Below are positions 8,346-15,910 of a stretch of 64,000 nucleotides of DNA, in pieces. Positions within the stretch are counted from its first letter, which is position 1; the number at the start of each line of letters is the position of its first letter. Source of the stretch: TMED8 sp038125725 (GTDB lineage Bacteria; Pseudomonadota; Alphaproteobacteria; Rhodospirillales; Casp-alpha2); the NCBI GenBank assembly GCA_038125725.1, contig JAYPEK010000010.1:1-64000 (forward strand), written 5' to 3'. A model generated the notes under the pieces. It had not been told where the DNA came from. It did not search any database and was given only the letters and a program-made list of their open reading frames with translations. The position numbers and the translations under genes are program-made.

Positions 8346-9427
8346 AGCGCTTCGATTACCGCACTTGTGACGCTATCGGTGCCGTCCGTGCCGCCGATAT
8401 CCGGTGGGCGCACGATGCCATCGGCATAGACCGTCTCCACGGCCCGGCGGATCTTATCAGCAGCATCGGTGCAGCCGTTCGATTGGTGCCGCTCCCCCAA
8501 CCATTCCAGCATCATCGCCGCCGACAGGATCATCGCCGTTGGATTGGCGATTCCCTTTCCCGCGATATCCGGCGCGGTGCCGTGCGCCGGCTGGAATAAT
8601 CCGTGCCGGTCGCCGAGGTCGGCCGACGGAGCAAAGCCCATGCCGCCGATCAACCCTGCGGCCAGGTCGGAAACGATGTCGCCCAGCAGATTCTCCATCA
8701 CCACCACGTCATAGCCCCAGGGGGCGCGCACGAGATCCAGGCAAAAGGCGTCGATGTAGGCGTGATCGGCGGCGACCTCCGTTGTGTTCGCGGCACACTC
8801 ATCGAAAACCTTGCGGAAGAACGCCATGGAATGCAGGACATTCGCCTTGTCGACACAGGTCACGCGCGGCAGCCCGCCCCTGTTTCGCCGGCGGGCCAGA
8901 TCGAGGGCGAAATCGCTGACCCGCTTCGTCCCTTCACGGGTGATGAGGCAGCGGTCGCTCATGGAATTGTTGCCTGCCGGCGCCGGCGAACGGATATCGG
9001 CGAACAGGCCCTCCGTCTGTTCGCGAATGACGACCATGTCGATCTCCGCCGCACGCGGATCGGCCAATGCCCCCGGCACACCGCTCAGCAATCTTACCGG
9101 CCGCACGCCGGCATAGAGGTCCAGTTCGAACCGAAGATCGAGCTGCGGATTGATCTCCGTGCCGTCGTCCTTGCGCACGTCGGGAAGCCCCATGGCGCCC
9201 AGCAATACCGCATCCGCCTCGCGGCAGGCCTGCAACGTCGTGGCGGGAAGATCGTTTCCGGTTCCCTGGTAACAGACCGCGCCGGCGGGGTGGATTTCGA
9301 AACGCAATCCGATCCCGTCGGCTGGCGCCGTCGCGGCCTCGAGGACCAACAACGCAGCATTCATGACCTCAGGCCCGATGCCGTCGCCAGGCAGCACGGC
9401 TATGCGGAACGCCAGGGGATTATTCAT
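8342..9427 (-). CDS. isopropylmalate/isocitrate dehydrogenase family enzyme
   Basis: The 361-residue product is a beta-decarboxylating dehydrogenase. It has the N-terminal IAVLPGDGIGPEVM, the substrate-loop region REQTEGLFADIR, the catalytic lysine in VDKANVL, the metal-binding aspartates in NLLGDIVSDLAAG, and the NAD-binding GLFQPAHGTAPDIAGKGIANP. Length fits LeuB-type enzymes. The REQTEGLF signature, rather than LeuB's RELTGGIYFG, suggests a non-leucine paralogue; tartrate, homoisocitrate or another 2-hydroxyacid is possible. I start it at ATG 9427 rather than the overlapping GTG upstream. No leuC/leuD is nearby, so a leucine-biosynthetic role is doubtful. Confidence 0.82.
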   Translation of the reverse strand: MNNPLAFRIAVLPGDGIGPEVMNAALLVLEAATAPADGIGLRFEIHPAGAVCYQGTGNDLPATTLQACREADAVLLGAMGLPDVRKDDGTEINPQLDLRFELDLYAGVRPVRLLSGVPGALADPRAAEIDMVVIREQTEGLFADIRSPAPAGNNSMSDRCLITREGTKRVSDFALDLARRRNRGGLPRVTCVDKANVLHSMAFFRKVFDECAANTTEVAADHAYIDAFCLDLVRAPWGYDVVVMENLLGDIVSDLAAGLIGGMGFAPSADLGDRHGLFQPAHGTAPDIAGKGIANPTAMILSAAMMLEWLGERHQSNGCTDAADKIRRAVETVYADGIVRPPDIGGTDGTDSVTSAVIEAL

Positions 9428-9443
9428 GCTCGAACGGTCTGCG

Positions 9444-9980
9444 TCAGTTGGGGGCTTTGCCACCCGGCATCCATGAGGTCACGGTGACCGGCCGGCCGGA
9501 TTGCGTGCGGTAGACTTTCGGCTTCACCACCTGATCGACACCCGGCGTCTGCTCGGCGCGAATGAAGGAAAGCTGCATGTCCACCAGATCGATCTCGGCA
9601 CGATTGCCACGCTTGCGGGCACGTTTGAAGGCCGGGGTTTCCTTGCTCATGGAAATGATCTTTTCGGTCGACATGTGACCGAACCGCCGCCAGATGGCAT
9701 CGAGGAAACTCTCGACCTCATGCGGCAGGAATAATTCGGCGTCGATATCCGGGCGGCCTTTGGAGAAAGACATGTAGACATTGGGTTCCATCGGGCCGCG
9801 CTCGTCGGCGACGAACACCGCCGGCATCAGCTTGCGGCCCTTGAACGCGACCGCGTAGTAGGCCTGCGCCAGGAACAACAGGCCCTGAAGCTTCTGCGGC
9901 TGCAGGTATTCGTTTTCGGCGAGTGCCGTGTCGGCAAAGAAAAACGCCACATCGAAAGCGTTGGACACGTCAGCAGGCAT
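9444..9980 (-). CDS. Panacea/SocA-like domain protein (DUF4065), solitary
   Basis: The product of about 178 residues contains the DUF4065 (Panacea) core: FDVAFFFADTAL, then LQPQKLQGLLFLAQAYYAVA, matching the family's LKLQKLLYYAQ helix, and a later ERGPMEPNVY equivalent to the YGPVxPxVY motif. SocA of Caulobacter is such a protein, acting as antitoxin and ClpXP adaptor for SocB. Here no toxin-like ORF adjoins it: it sits 16 bases upstream of the dehydrogenase gene on the same strand. An in-frame GTG at 10007 could add nine residues. A non-toxin regulatory or adaptor role is possible. Confidence 0.7.
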   Translation of the reverse strand: MPADVSNAFDVAFFFADTALAENEYLQPQKLQGLLFLAQAYYAVAFKGRKLMPAVFVADERGPMEPNVYMSFSKGRPDIDAELFLPHEVESFLDAIWRRFGHMSTEKIISMSKETPAFKRARKRGNRAEIDLVDMQLSFIRAEQTPGVDQVVKPKVYRTQSGRPVTVTSWMPGGKAPN

Positions 9981-10059
9981 AATCGCGGTTTCCCGTATCT
10001 CCGTCACACAACAGGATACCCAAAATGCGGCAAAAAAGGAAAGAAGGGGTTAACCGATC

Positions 10060-10383
10060 TCAGCGGATCGCATCGAGCAAGGCATCATGCGTATCCTCGG
10101 CGGTGCGGATCAGGCTGGCGCTCGCTTTGTAGGCGGCCTCGGCGGAGGAAAGGTTGGTGAACTCGCGCACCAATTCAACTTCGCCGTCCTGCTGTTCCAA
10201 CTGCACCTGTACGCCGGCGCCGCCGTCGATACCGCGCGACGCCACCAGACTGGTCGTCGTTGCCCGTACCGGCTGATACCCCGGCGTATCGGCGTTGACG
10301 ACATTGTTGGCGGCAGCCTGCGCCTTGGCGGCATTGGCGCGCAGTCCGCTGACGGCGGTGGAGAGGATCGAGGATATGCCCAT
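10060..10383 (-). CDS. minimal flagellar rod/hook-like protein
   Basis: The 107-residue product has both terminal signatures of axial flagellar proteins and almost nothing between. The N-terminal part is STAVSGLRANAAKAQAAANN with ADTPGY, the rod/hook ANNxANxxTxGY type. The C-terminal part is LSSAEAAYKASASLIRTAED, equivalent to the flg_bbr_C heptad helix. FlgB and FlgC are longer (about 130-140 residues). It is isolated from any flagellar operon here. It may be a degenerate or specialised rod protein; similar short proteins are often annotated only as rod C-terminal domain proteins. Confidence 0.7.
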   Translation of the reverse strand: MGISSILSTAVSGLRANAAKAQAAANNVVNADTPGYQPVRATTTSLVASRGIDGGAGVQVQLEQQDGEVELVREFTNLSSAEAAYKASASLIRTAEDTHDALLDAIR

Positions 10384-10459
10384 GCCCCCAATCTATCCGT
10401 ACATCCCGAACTTGTCCGTGACCGCCGTCACAGCGGCAAAAGCCCAACATCCGGGCATG

Positions 10460-10481
10460 AAAAAAGGGGCTCCCGCCCCCG
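10460..10481 (-). terminator. Rho-independent terminator
   Basis: On the minus strand GGGGC, a four-base loop GGGA and GCCCC form a compact GC hairpin followed directly by six T. It lies 25 bases beyond the stop of the hypothetical gene at 10506-10955 and would end that transcript before the rod-like gene. Confidence 0.75.
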
Positions 10482-10505
10482 GTGCAACGCAGAAGAAGTA
10501 GTGCC

Positions 10506-10955
10506 TTACAATCGGATGCTGAGTTCCGTCCCGGTGACGTCGGGCTCGCCATGAATGATCTTGGCGTTGGTCTCGTAAGTCTTGATGGCGCGATTGATCA
10601 GACCACCGATGCGCCGCTGGCGGACTTCCGGTCCGGCATCCTCGACACTGTCATTGCCGTAGTATTCGAGCAGGGAACCGAATGCGCGGCTCGGCACCTG
10701 CAGCAGTTCCGCATGGCGTGCCGGCGGATGGTGGCGCCCTTGCTGGCGCCCGGACGACCGGCCCTGCCATTCCCCTTCAAGCGTGAACGGCGCGGTATCG
10801 AGGGTCGATGTGGGCAGACCCGCATTGGCCTCATCGATCTGGCCATCCAAGGACGCCACGCGCGAAGACGGCACCGTGCGCGATGTCGGCGCAGCACGGG
10901 TCGCGGCCGTCGTCTGGGCCGGCGTTGGGGCGTAAACCTTTGGAACTTGGGCCAT
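10506..10955 (-). CDS. hypothetical protein, 149 aa
   Basis: I do not recognise this protein. The N-terminal third is low-complexity (Ala, Thr, Pro, Ser: PTPAQTTAATRAAPTSRTVP) and probably disordered. The middle is Gln/Arg/His-rich (GRSSGRQQGRHHPPARH). The last third looks folded, with helices around LLQVPSRAFGSLLEYYGND and RRIGGLINRAIKTYETNAK. There is no signal peptide or membrane helix. Codon use is like its neighbours and it has its own terminator, which supports a real gene. The rod-like gene downstream makes a link to flagella or envelope structures possible but unproven. Confidence 0.6.
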   Translation of the reverse strand: MAQVPKVYAPTPAQTTAATRAAPTSRTVPSSRVASLDGQIDEANAGLPTSTLDTAPFTLEGEWQGRSSGRQQGRHHPPARHAELLQVPSRAFGSLLEYYGNDSVEDAGPEVRQRRIGGLINRAIKTYETNAKIIHGEPDVTGTELSIRL

Positions 10956-11047
10956 TTTCCGTTCCTAAGCTCAAATCTCCAGATTCACTGCGCCTACACT
11001 TCTCCCTAAGGTACAGCAAATCACCCTGTAGGATACCCCAAACAGGG

Positions 11048-11077
11048 AAAAATGGCAACAATTCAAGCGGTTGCGCC
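11048..11077 (-). terminator. possible Rho-independent terminator
   Basis: Read on the minus strand, GCAAC and GTTGC pair around a ten-base loop, and after CA a run of five T follows. It lies some 17 bases beyond the stop of the alpha/beta hydrolase. The stem is short, so confidence is moderate. Confidence 0.4.
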
Positions 11078-11093
11078 CTTTTTGTCGCGGGGC

Positions 11094-11900
11094 TTACGAT
11101 CCAAGGAATTTCAGGACCTGGAACTGTGCGCCGAAATCGAAGAGATCGGCATGTCCGGCGTTCTCGACGCGCTGGAACGTCTTGGGTTCTTTTGCCTTGG
11201 CAAACAGCGCCTCGCCCTGGCGATAAGGCACCGTGCGGTCACGGGTCCCATGCACGATCATCAGCTTGGTATCGATAGCATCGATCTTCGCCAGCGAGTC
11301 GAACCGGTCCCGCACCAACAGTTTCGCCGGCACATAAGGGTAATGTGATGCCGCGGCGTCCCCCATGGAGGTGAACGGTGCCTCCAGCACGAGCGTACCG
11401 ACCGGCGTTCCCTGGCGTGCCTGGCGCCAGGCCATTTCAGTGGCGACGCCACTGCCCAATGATTCGCCATAGAGCGCCCAGCGGTGTGCGGAAATGCCAA
11501 CCTGTGAAAGCCATTTCAAAGCGCTTGCGCCGTCCGCATAGAGCCCCTCTTCCGTCGGGTTGCCGGGATTGTTTCCAAATCCCCGATAGCCGACCAGCAG
11601 CACGCCGAAACCTGCATCGATGAACGGTCGCACCTTGTGCTCTCGGTCGCCGATGGTGCCCGCATTTCCCTGGAAGTATACGAGAACCTGCCCACCATTC
11701 GGCGGCGCCAGGAACCACGAGGTCAGTTCGATGCCGTCGGCTGTTTGGATTTGCTGCTCTGAAAATTCGGCGAGCCCGTGATCGCCAGGCCGCCCCAAAT
11801 CATGGCCCGGGCTATACATCAGGCTCCGCTGGGCCACGTACAGGACGGCAACGATGCCCACATAGGCGAGCAACGCCGCCGTCAATACGGAAGTCAGCAT
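11094..11900 (-). CDS. membrane-anchored alpha/beta hydrolase (BEM46/ABHD13-like)
   Basis: The 268-residue protein starts with one membrane helix (LTSVLTAALLAYVGIVAVLY) and continues as an alpha/beta hydrolase. It has the oxyanion region VYFQGNAGTIGDR, the nucleophile serine in ALYGESLGSGVA, a probable catalytic Asp in IVHGTRDRTVP, and the catalytic His in ENAGHADLFDF. LVGYRGFGNNPGNPTEEGLYAD is typical of the BEM46/YfhR group. The substrate is unknown; lipid or ester turnover at the membrane is likely. The ATG at 11900, behind GGTGGAACGG, is preferred over a GTG 15 bases upstream. Confidence 0.85.
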   Translation of the reverse strand: MLTSVLTAALLAYVGIVAVLYVAQRSLMYSPGHDLGRPGDHGLAEFSEQQIQTADGIELTSWFLAPPNGGQVLVYFQGNAGTIGDREHKVRPFIDAGFGVLLVGYRGFGNNPGNPTEEGLYADGASALKWLSQVGISAHRWALYGESLGSGVATEMAWRQARQGTPVGTLVLEAPFTSMGDAAASHYPYVPAKLLVRDRFDSLAKIDAIDTKLMIVHGTRDRTVPYRQGEALFAKAKEPKTFQRVENAGHADLFDFGAQFQVLKFLGS

Positions 11901-11936
11901 GGTGCGCCGTTCCACCGTCTCGTCGGCGGCGGCGTT

Positions 11937-12452
11937 TTAGCGGAAGCTGTCGTTATACGCGAGCCAGGTTCCATCCGACTGCTGGCAGGCATCGCCCCCG
12001 GCGGACGCCACGCCATCGTCAAACACGACCGAAGACCGGAACTGCTTGCATGCCGATCCGTCCGGCCGCCGGTAGCTGGCGGTGGTCCGGAAGATACCGC
12101 TACGCCCGGTTTCCGGATTGCTCCACCGATGGATCTGTCCGGTCGTGTTGTTCGCAAGAGCAGTATTGGCGGTCTGATTGTAGAGCGCCATATCTCGCTC
12201 GCTCATCATCCGCGCACCGGCATAGCCGGCCCCGCCGCCGGCCAGAACACCCATAGCCGTGAAAAAGGTTTGGCCCAATCCGCCGCCGAACTGGGCACCG
12301 ACGTACCCGCCGAGCGCCGCACCGCCGAGCGTGCCAGCCACTTCCGCCCACGTCATGCTTTTCGCCGTTTCCAGCGATTCGGCGCAACCGCTCAATGCCA
12401 GAATGCAGACGGCACTCATCAGTGCCTTTCGTGATTTCTTACGGATATTCAT
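11937..12452 (-). CDS. glycine-zipper outer-membrane lipoprotein
   Basis: The 171-residue product has a lipobox (LALSGC near residues 18-23), so it should be lipidated. It is followed by a glycine-zipper region (GTLGGAALGGYVGAQFGGG and AMGVLAGGGAGYAGARM), as in the 17-kDa/Rick_17kDa surface antigen families. The C-terminal part carries RTTASYRRPDGSACKQFRSS, typical of the RT0821/Lpp0805 surface protein group. GGAGG stands just before the ATG. It is probably an envelope structural protein. The downstream hydrolase is co-directional. Confidence 0.8.
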   Translation of the reverse strand: MNIRKKSRKALMSAVCILALSGCAESLETAKSMTWAEVAGTLGGAALGGYVGAQFGGGLGQTFFTAMGVLAGGGAGYAGARMMSERDMALYNQTANTALANNTTGQIHRWSNPETGRSGIFRTTASYRRPDGSACKQFRSSVVFDDGVASAGGDACQQSDGTWLAYNDSFR

Positions 12453-12511
12453 TTCATCCTCCTTCGGGCTCCTTCTGGCGAGACCGGATTGATGCCCGGT
12501 TTTTCCGCTTT

Positions 12512-12835
12512 CTATGTTCCCTTCGGTTTGCAATCGAAGACTGCGGCAACGGGCGTCCGCGCGGGACAAAGCGCATAGGTATTTTCTTGAAACATCGCCA
12601 CCTTGCCGAAACGCGCGCACTCGTCGATTGCCAATTTCACCACCTGGGCCGGCGTGGTCTTGTTTTTCGCATAACAGACCCGCACGGTTTCTTCCGCCAC
12701 CGTGCCGCGCAGGAAATAATCCGATTGCCGGTCGAACTCTCCGTCCCGCAGAACGTACGGCTCGCCCGCGCAAGCCGAGACCATCACCGACACGGCAACC
12801 CATCCAGCCAGATTCATGGCGCGCATAGCTATCAT
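12512..12835 (-). CDS. small lipoprotein, unknown function
   Basis: A product of about 107 residues with a short signal peptide and lipobox (VSVMVSACAG). The mature part is compact, with four further cysteines (VCYAK, DECAR, ALCPA, FDCKP), which suggests two disulfides in the periplasm. I do not recognise the family. Three in-frame ATGs (12835, 12826, 12817) compete and none has a strong Shine-Dalgarno; I list the first that gives a normal signal peptide. It lies directly upstream of the glycine-zipper lipoprotein on the same strand, so the two may be co-expressed. Confidence 0.65.
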   Translation of the reverse strand: MIAMRAMNLAGWVAVSVMVSACAGEPYVLRDGEFDRQSDYFLRGTVAEETVRVCYAKNKTTPAQVVKLAIDECARFGKVAMFQENTYALCPARTPVAAVFDCKPKGT

Positions 12836-12913
12836 ACTGGAATCTTGTAAAGAATCCGGTGACAAAACACAACCATCGTGCTGTCTAGGACGATTCGAAA
12901 GCTGAAACCGGTA

Positions 12914-13495
12914 TCAGGTTCCGCCCTTGCCCTCGCCGGGCAGGTGGCTGTCGAATACATGGTTGGTTTCCAATGCATGCCCGCGCGCCTTGAGGATGGC
13001 GTCGCATAGCTCCCGGACAGCACCCTCACCACCCGGTCGCCGGGTAACTATGGCCGCAGCCTCCATCACCTCAGACACGGCATTGGCCGATGCGACTGCA
13101 AGCCCAGAAGCCTGCATCAGCGGCAGGTCGTTGACGTCGTCGCCCATATGCGCGACCTGGTGCATACCGAGCCCCAATTCGCCCGCAAGCCCGCCAAGCA
13201 CCGCTAACTTGTCGGGAACATCCGTGAAGACATGCTTGATACCAAGACGCCGGGCACGGTGTTCGATGGCGCCCGGTGCGCCGGCGGAAATGATCGTCAC
13301 CGTGACGCCAGCCTTGCGCAACCGGACCAGCCCCATCCCGTCCTGAGCGTTGAACTTGCGAAACGTGTTGCCGTCATCGGCGTAATAGATACCGCCGTCG
13401 GTCAGGACGCCATCGACGTCGAGCGACAAGAGTTCGACTTGGCTCAAGCGCTCCAGCATGTCGCCCGGAGCGGGCTTTTCGGATTTGCCGTTCAT
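12914..13495 (-). CDS. kdsC: KdsC-like HAD phosphatase (KDO-8-P phosphatase family)
   Basis: The 193-residue enzyme belongs to HAD subfamily IIIA. The nucleophile and acid aspartates are in LSLDVDGVLTDGG, motif II is in IISAG, and motif IV aspartates are in HMGDDVNDLPLM. KFNAQDGMG and RRPGGEGAVRE are the KdsC/YrbI signatures that shape the tetramer active site. It would hydrolyse 3-deoxy-D-manno-octulosonate 8-phosphate for LPS core, although sialic-acid-type phosphatases share these motifs. No kdsA/kdsB lies nearby. It is divergent from the acyl-CoA synthetase. Confidence 0.82.
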   Translation of the reverse strand: MNGKSEKPAPGDMLERLSQVELLSLDVDGVLTDGGIYYADDGNTFRKFNAQDGMGLVRLRKAGVTVTIISAGAPGAIEHRARRLGIKHVFTDVPDKLAVLGGLAGELGLGMHQVAHMGDDVNDLPLMQASGLAVASANAVSEVMEAAAIVTRRPGGEGAVRELCDAILKARGHALETNHVFDSHLPGEGKGGT

Positions 13496-13583
13496 GGATT
13501 GACGCCCTCTCGTAACTTCCGCATCGTTGGTGTATCACGTTCCCAAAGATGCGACAAACAACGCTCCCGGGAGGCTCACCAGC

Positions 13584-15107
13584 ATGAACATCGGCACCCT
13601 GATCCCCCGCCATGCCCGCTACCGGACCGGGCACACGGCCATCGTATTCGGCGGCCAGCGCTACAGCTACGGCGACTTCGGCGCTCGCGTCAATCGGCTC
13701 GGCCATGCCCTTCTCGGCGCGGGGATCGGCAAGGACCAAAAAGTCGCGACCGTGGTCCCCAACTGCTTGGAACTGTTGGATCTCTATTGGGCGGCGGCGG
13801 AAACCGGCGCGGTGGTCGTGCCCATGAGCCCATTGTTGCAGCCCAAGGGCCTGGCCGGGTTGTTGCGGGACGCCGACGCGGATATGGTCATCACCCATCC
13901 GAACTACGCCGGGCTCGTTGCAGCGGCGCGTGAGCAATTGGATATTCGGCCTGAGAACTACATCATCGCCGGCGATCAACCCCAGGACGGCTTTCGCAGC
14001 TACGCGGATTTCGTCGCCGGCGCGTCCTCCGCGCCCCTGCCCGACGCCGGACTTATGGACGAGGATGTCTACAACATCATCTATTCCTCCGGCACCACGG
14101 GCGATCCAAAGGGCATCGTCCACACCCACTACGTGCGGGCCAACTACTGCACCATGTTCAGCCAGGGCTTCCGCTTCACGCCCGAGAGCATCGTCCTGCA
14201 CACGGGTGCGGCGATTTTCAACGGCGCGTTCGTCACGCTGATGCCGATCTTCTACAACGGCGGCACCTATATTCTGCACGAAGCCTTCGATATCGACCGG
14301 GTCATCCAGACCGTGCGTGACGAAAAGGTCACCCACATCATGATGGTGCCGGCACAGATCATTCAGCTGATCAACCATCCGGATGCGACGGAAGCAAACC
14401 TGGCGTCGCTCGAATGCGTCCTCAGCCTCGGCGCGCCCTTACACCTTGAACACAAAAAGCTCTTCGACGAACTGCTGCCCGGCCGGTTCTACGAACTCTA
14501 CGGCCTGACCGAGGGCTTCATGACCATCCTCGACAAGACCGATTTCGCACGCAAACCGGAATCCGTTGGCGCCTGCCCAGCATTCCTGGAAATGCGCATC
14601 TGCGACGACGATGGCAACGACCTTCCCGCCGGAGAGGTCGGCGAGATCGCCGGGCGCGGGCCGCACCTGATGCCGGGCTACTACAAGCGTCCGGATCTGA
14701 CCGCGGCGGCGGTCAAGGATGGCTGGCTGTTCACGGGCGATCTAGGCTACGTCGACGAGGATGGATTCCTGTTTTTGGTCGACCGCAAGAAGGACATGAT
14801 CATCTCCGGCGGCGTTAACGTCTATCCTCGGGACATTGAGGAGATCGCCGTCACCTACCCCGGCGTTGCCGAGGTCGCGGTATTTGGCATCCCCGACGAG
14901 AAATGGGGCGAGACACCGGTCTGCGCGGTGCTGGCCAAATCGGGGGCCGAGATCGATGCCGCGGAAATGCAAGACTGGATCAACGCCAACGTAGCGGCGA
15001 AATTCCAGCGCGTCAGTCGGGTCGAAGTGCTGGACGACTTCCCCCGCAACGCCGCCGGCAAGACCCTGAAGCGCACGCTCCGCGATCAATTCGCCGACCA
15101 AACGTAA
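13584..15107 (+). CDS. acyl-CoA synthetase (AMP-dependent ligase)
   Basis: The 507-residue ANL-family enzyme has the P-loop YSSGTTGDPKGI, the adenine-binding FYELYGLTEG, the hinge region LVDRKKDMIISGGVNVYP, and the C-terminal catalytic lysine in NAAGKTLKRTLRD. Such ligases activate a carboxylic acid through an acyl-AMP to the CoA thioester. Medium or long-chain fatty or aromatic acids are possible; specificity cannot be read here. An in-frame open stretch extends upstream, but the ATG at 13584 follows GGGAGG at good spacing and starts just before the conserved LIPRHARYR. Confidence 0.88.
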   Translation: MNIGTLIPRHARYRTGHTAIVFGGQRYSYGDFGARVNRLGHALLGAGIGKDQKVATVVPNCLELLDLYWAAAETGAVVVPMSPLLQPKGLAGLLRDADADMVITHPNYAGLVAAAREQLDIRPENYIIAGDQPQDGFRSYADFVAGASSAPLPDAGLMDEDVYNIIYSSGTTGDPKGIVHTHYVRANYCTMFSQGFRFTPESIVLHTGAAIFNGAFVTLMPIFYNGGTYILHEAFDIDRVIQTVRDEKVTHIMMVPAQIIQLINHPDATEANLASLECVLSLGAPLHLEHKKLFDELLPGRFYELYGLTEGFMTILDKTDFARKPESVGACPAFLEMRICDDDGNDLPAGEVGEIAGRGPHLMPGYYKRPDLTAAAVKDGWLFTGDLGYVDEDGFLFLVDRKKDMIISGGVNVYPRDIEEIAVTYPGVAEVAVFGIPDEKWGETPVCAVLAKSGAEIDAAEMQDWINANVAAKFQRVSRVEVLDDFPRNAAGKTLKRTLRDQFADQT

Positions 15108-15207
15108 GGCCCCACCCGCATCACAGGGGAGACAGCGGATGGGGCCCGACTTGACGCTGGACCGCTTTTGTGGGGAAAGACCGGCCTAGCGCCCCGTCCT
15201 TGTCCCG

Positions 15208-15735
15208 TCAGGCTGTGCCGACGGGGATATTCCGTTCCGGTTTGTCTTGGCCTGGAAGTTTCGGAACCACGACCGTCAACACGCCCTTGTCCACATGGGC
15301 AGTGATCTTGTCTTCGTCGATACCGTCAGGCAGGCGAAGCGAGCGCTGGAAGCTGCCGAAGCGGCGTTCCGAAACATGCACGTCATCCTCCTCGCGGGAG
15401 TCGCCCATGCGTTTCTCGCCCTTCACCACCAGTAGATCGTCGTTGAGGGTCACTTCCACGTCATCTTCGGACAGTCCCGGCATTTCAGCGGTGACGGTGA
15501 TCTTTTCGTCATCCTCGGTGACGTCCATGCGCGGCATCATGCTGTCGTTCGCGGCGGCGTCTAACCTCAACGCTCCCGCGCGCGGCCACATGGCCAACGC
15601 TCCTTCACCGAAGAAACTGTCCATCAACCGATCCATTTCGCCACGAAACGTGGAGAACGGATCGACATAAGGCGGCCGGGAGACCGGTGCATCCGGCGTC
15701 CGAGTCGCGACATTGGTCTTGTCGGTCATCGTCAT
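15208..15735 (-). CDS. small heat shock protein, Hsp20 family
   Basis: The 175-residue product has a variable N-terminal arm, then an alpha-crystallin domain: RMDVTEDDEKITVTAEMPG, DDLLVVKGEK, SFQRSLRLPDGIDEDKITA and the closing GVLTVVVPK. The tail ends with a NIPV element like the IXI/V motif that docks oligomers. It is an ATP-independent holdase. The frame is open upstream, but ATG 15735 with AGGAGA in front is the plausible start. A short GC hairpin stands in the 5' leader. Heat regulation is likely but no clean sigma-32 promoter is seen. Confidence 0.9.
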   Translation of the reverse strand: MTMTDKTNVATRTPDAPVSRPPYVDPFSTFRGEMDRLMDSFFGEGALAMWPRAGALRLDAAANDSMMPRMDVTEDDEKITVTAEMPGLSEDDVEVTLNDDLLVVKGEKRMGDSREEDDVHVSERRFGSFQRSLRLPDGIDEDKITAHVDKGVLTVVVPKLPGQDKPERNIPVGTA

Positions 15736-15753
15736 TCTCCTAATCTCGAGGAA

Positions 15754-15768
15754 GGGCGGATTCCGCCC
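15754..15768 (-). promoter_or_regulatory. hairpin in the hsp20 leader
   Basis: GGGCGG-AAT-CCGCCC is a perfect six-base-pair stem with a three-base loop, 18 bases upstream of the hsp20 start and just before its Shine-Dalgarno. Small heat shock genes of alphaproteobacteria often carry ROSE-type thermometers, but the ROSE consensus near the ribosome site is not evident, so only the hairpin itself is certain. Confidence 0.35.
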
Positions 15769-15910
15769 AGGTTGCAATTCTAGGCGTTTCGCATATCGCC
15801 AGCATTGACGTGGCTCAATTCCGGCCGCCGGTCGGGCGAAGCCGGTTGATCTTGCCATGAATTGCGCTTTCAATGGCCACCGCCAGGGGGCCAACGGGGA
15901 GGAACCAGAC

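Noticed and set aside
8342..9427. leuB of leucine biosynthesis
   Set aside because: The substrate-loop sequence is not of the LeuB type and no leuA/C/D is nearby, so only the family is named.
9980..10059. Toxin gene paired with the Panacea protein
   Set aside because: No ORF of plausible size lies in the gap or coupled to either end; flanking genes are a dehydrogenase and a rod-like protein.
12488..12518. Terminator-like ACCGG...CCGGT followed by TTTT on the plus strand
   Set aside because: No plus-strand gene ends upstream of it; it lies in the leader of a minus-strand lipoprotein gene and overlaps the end of the next one.
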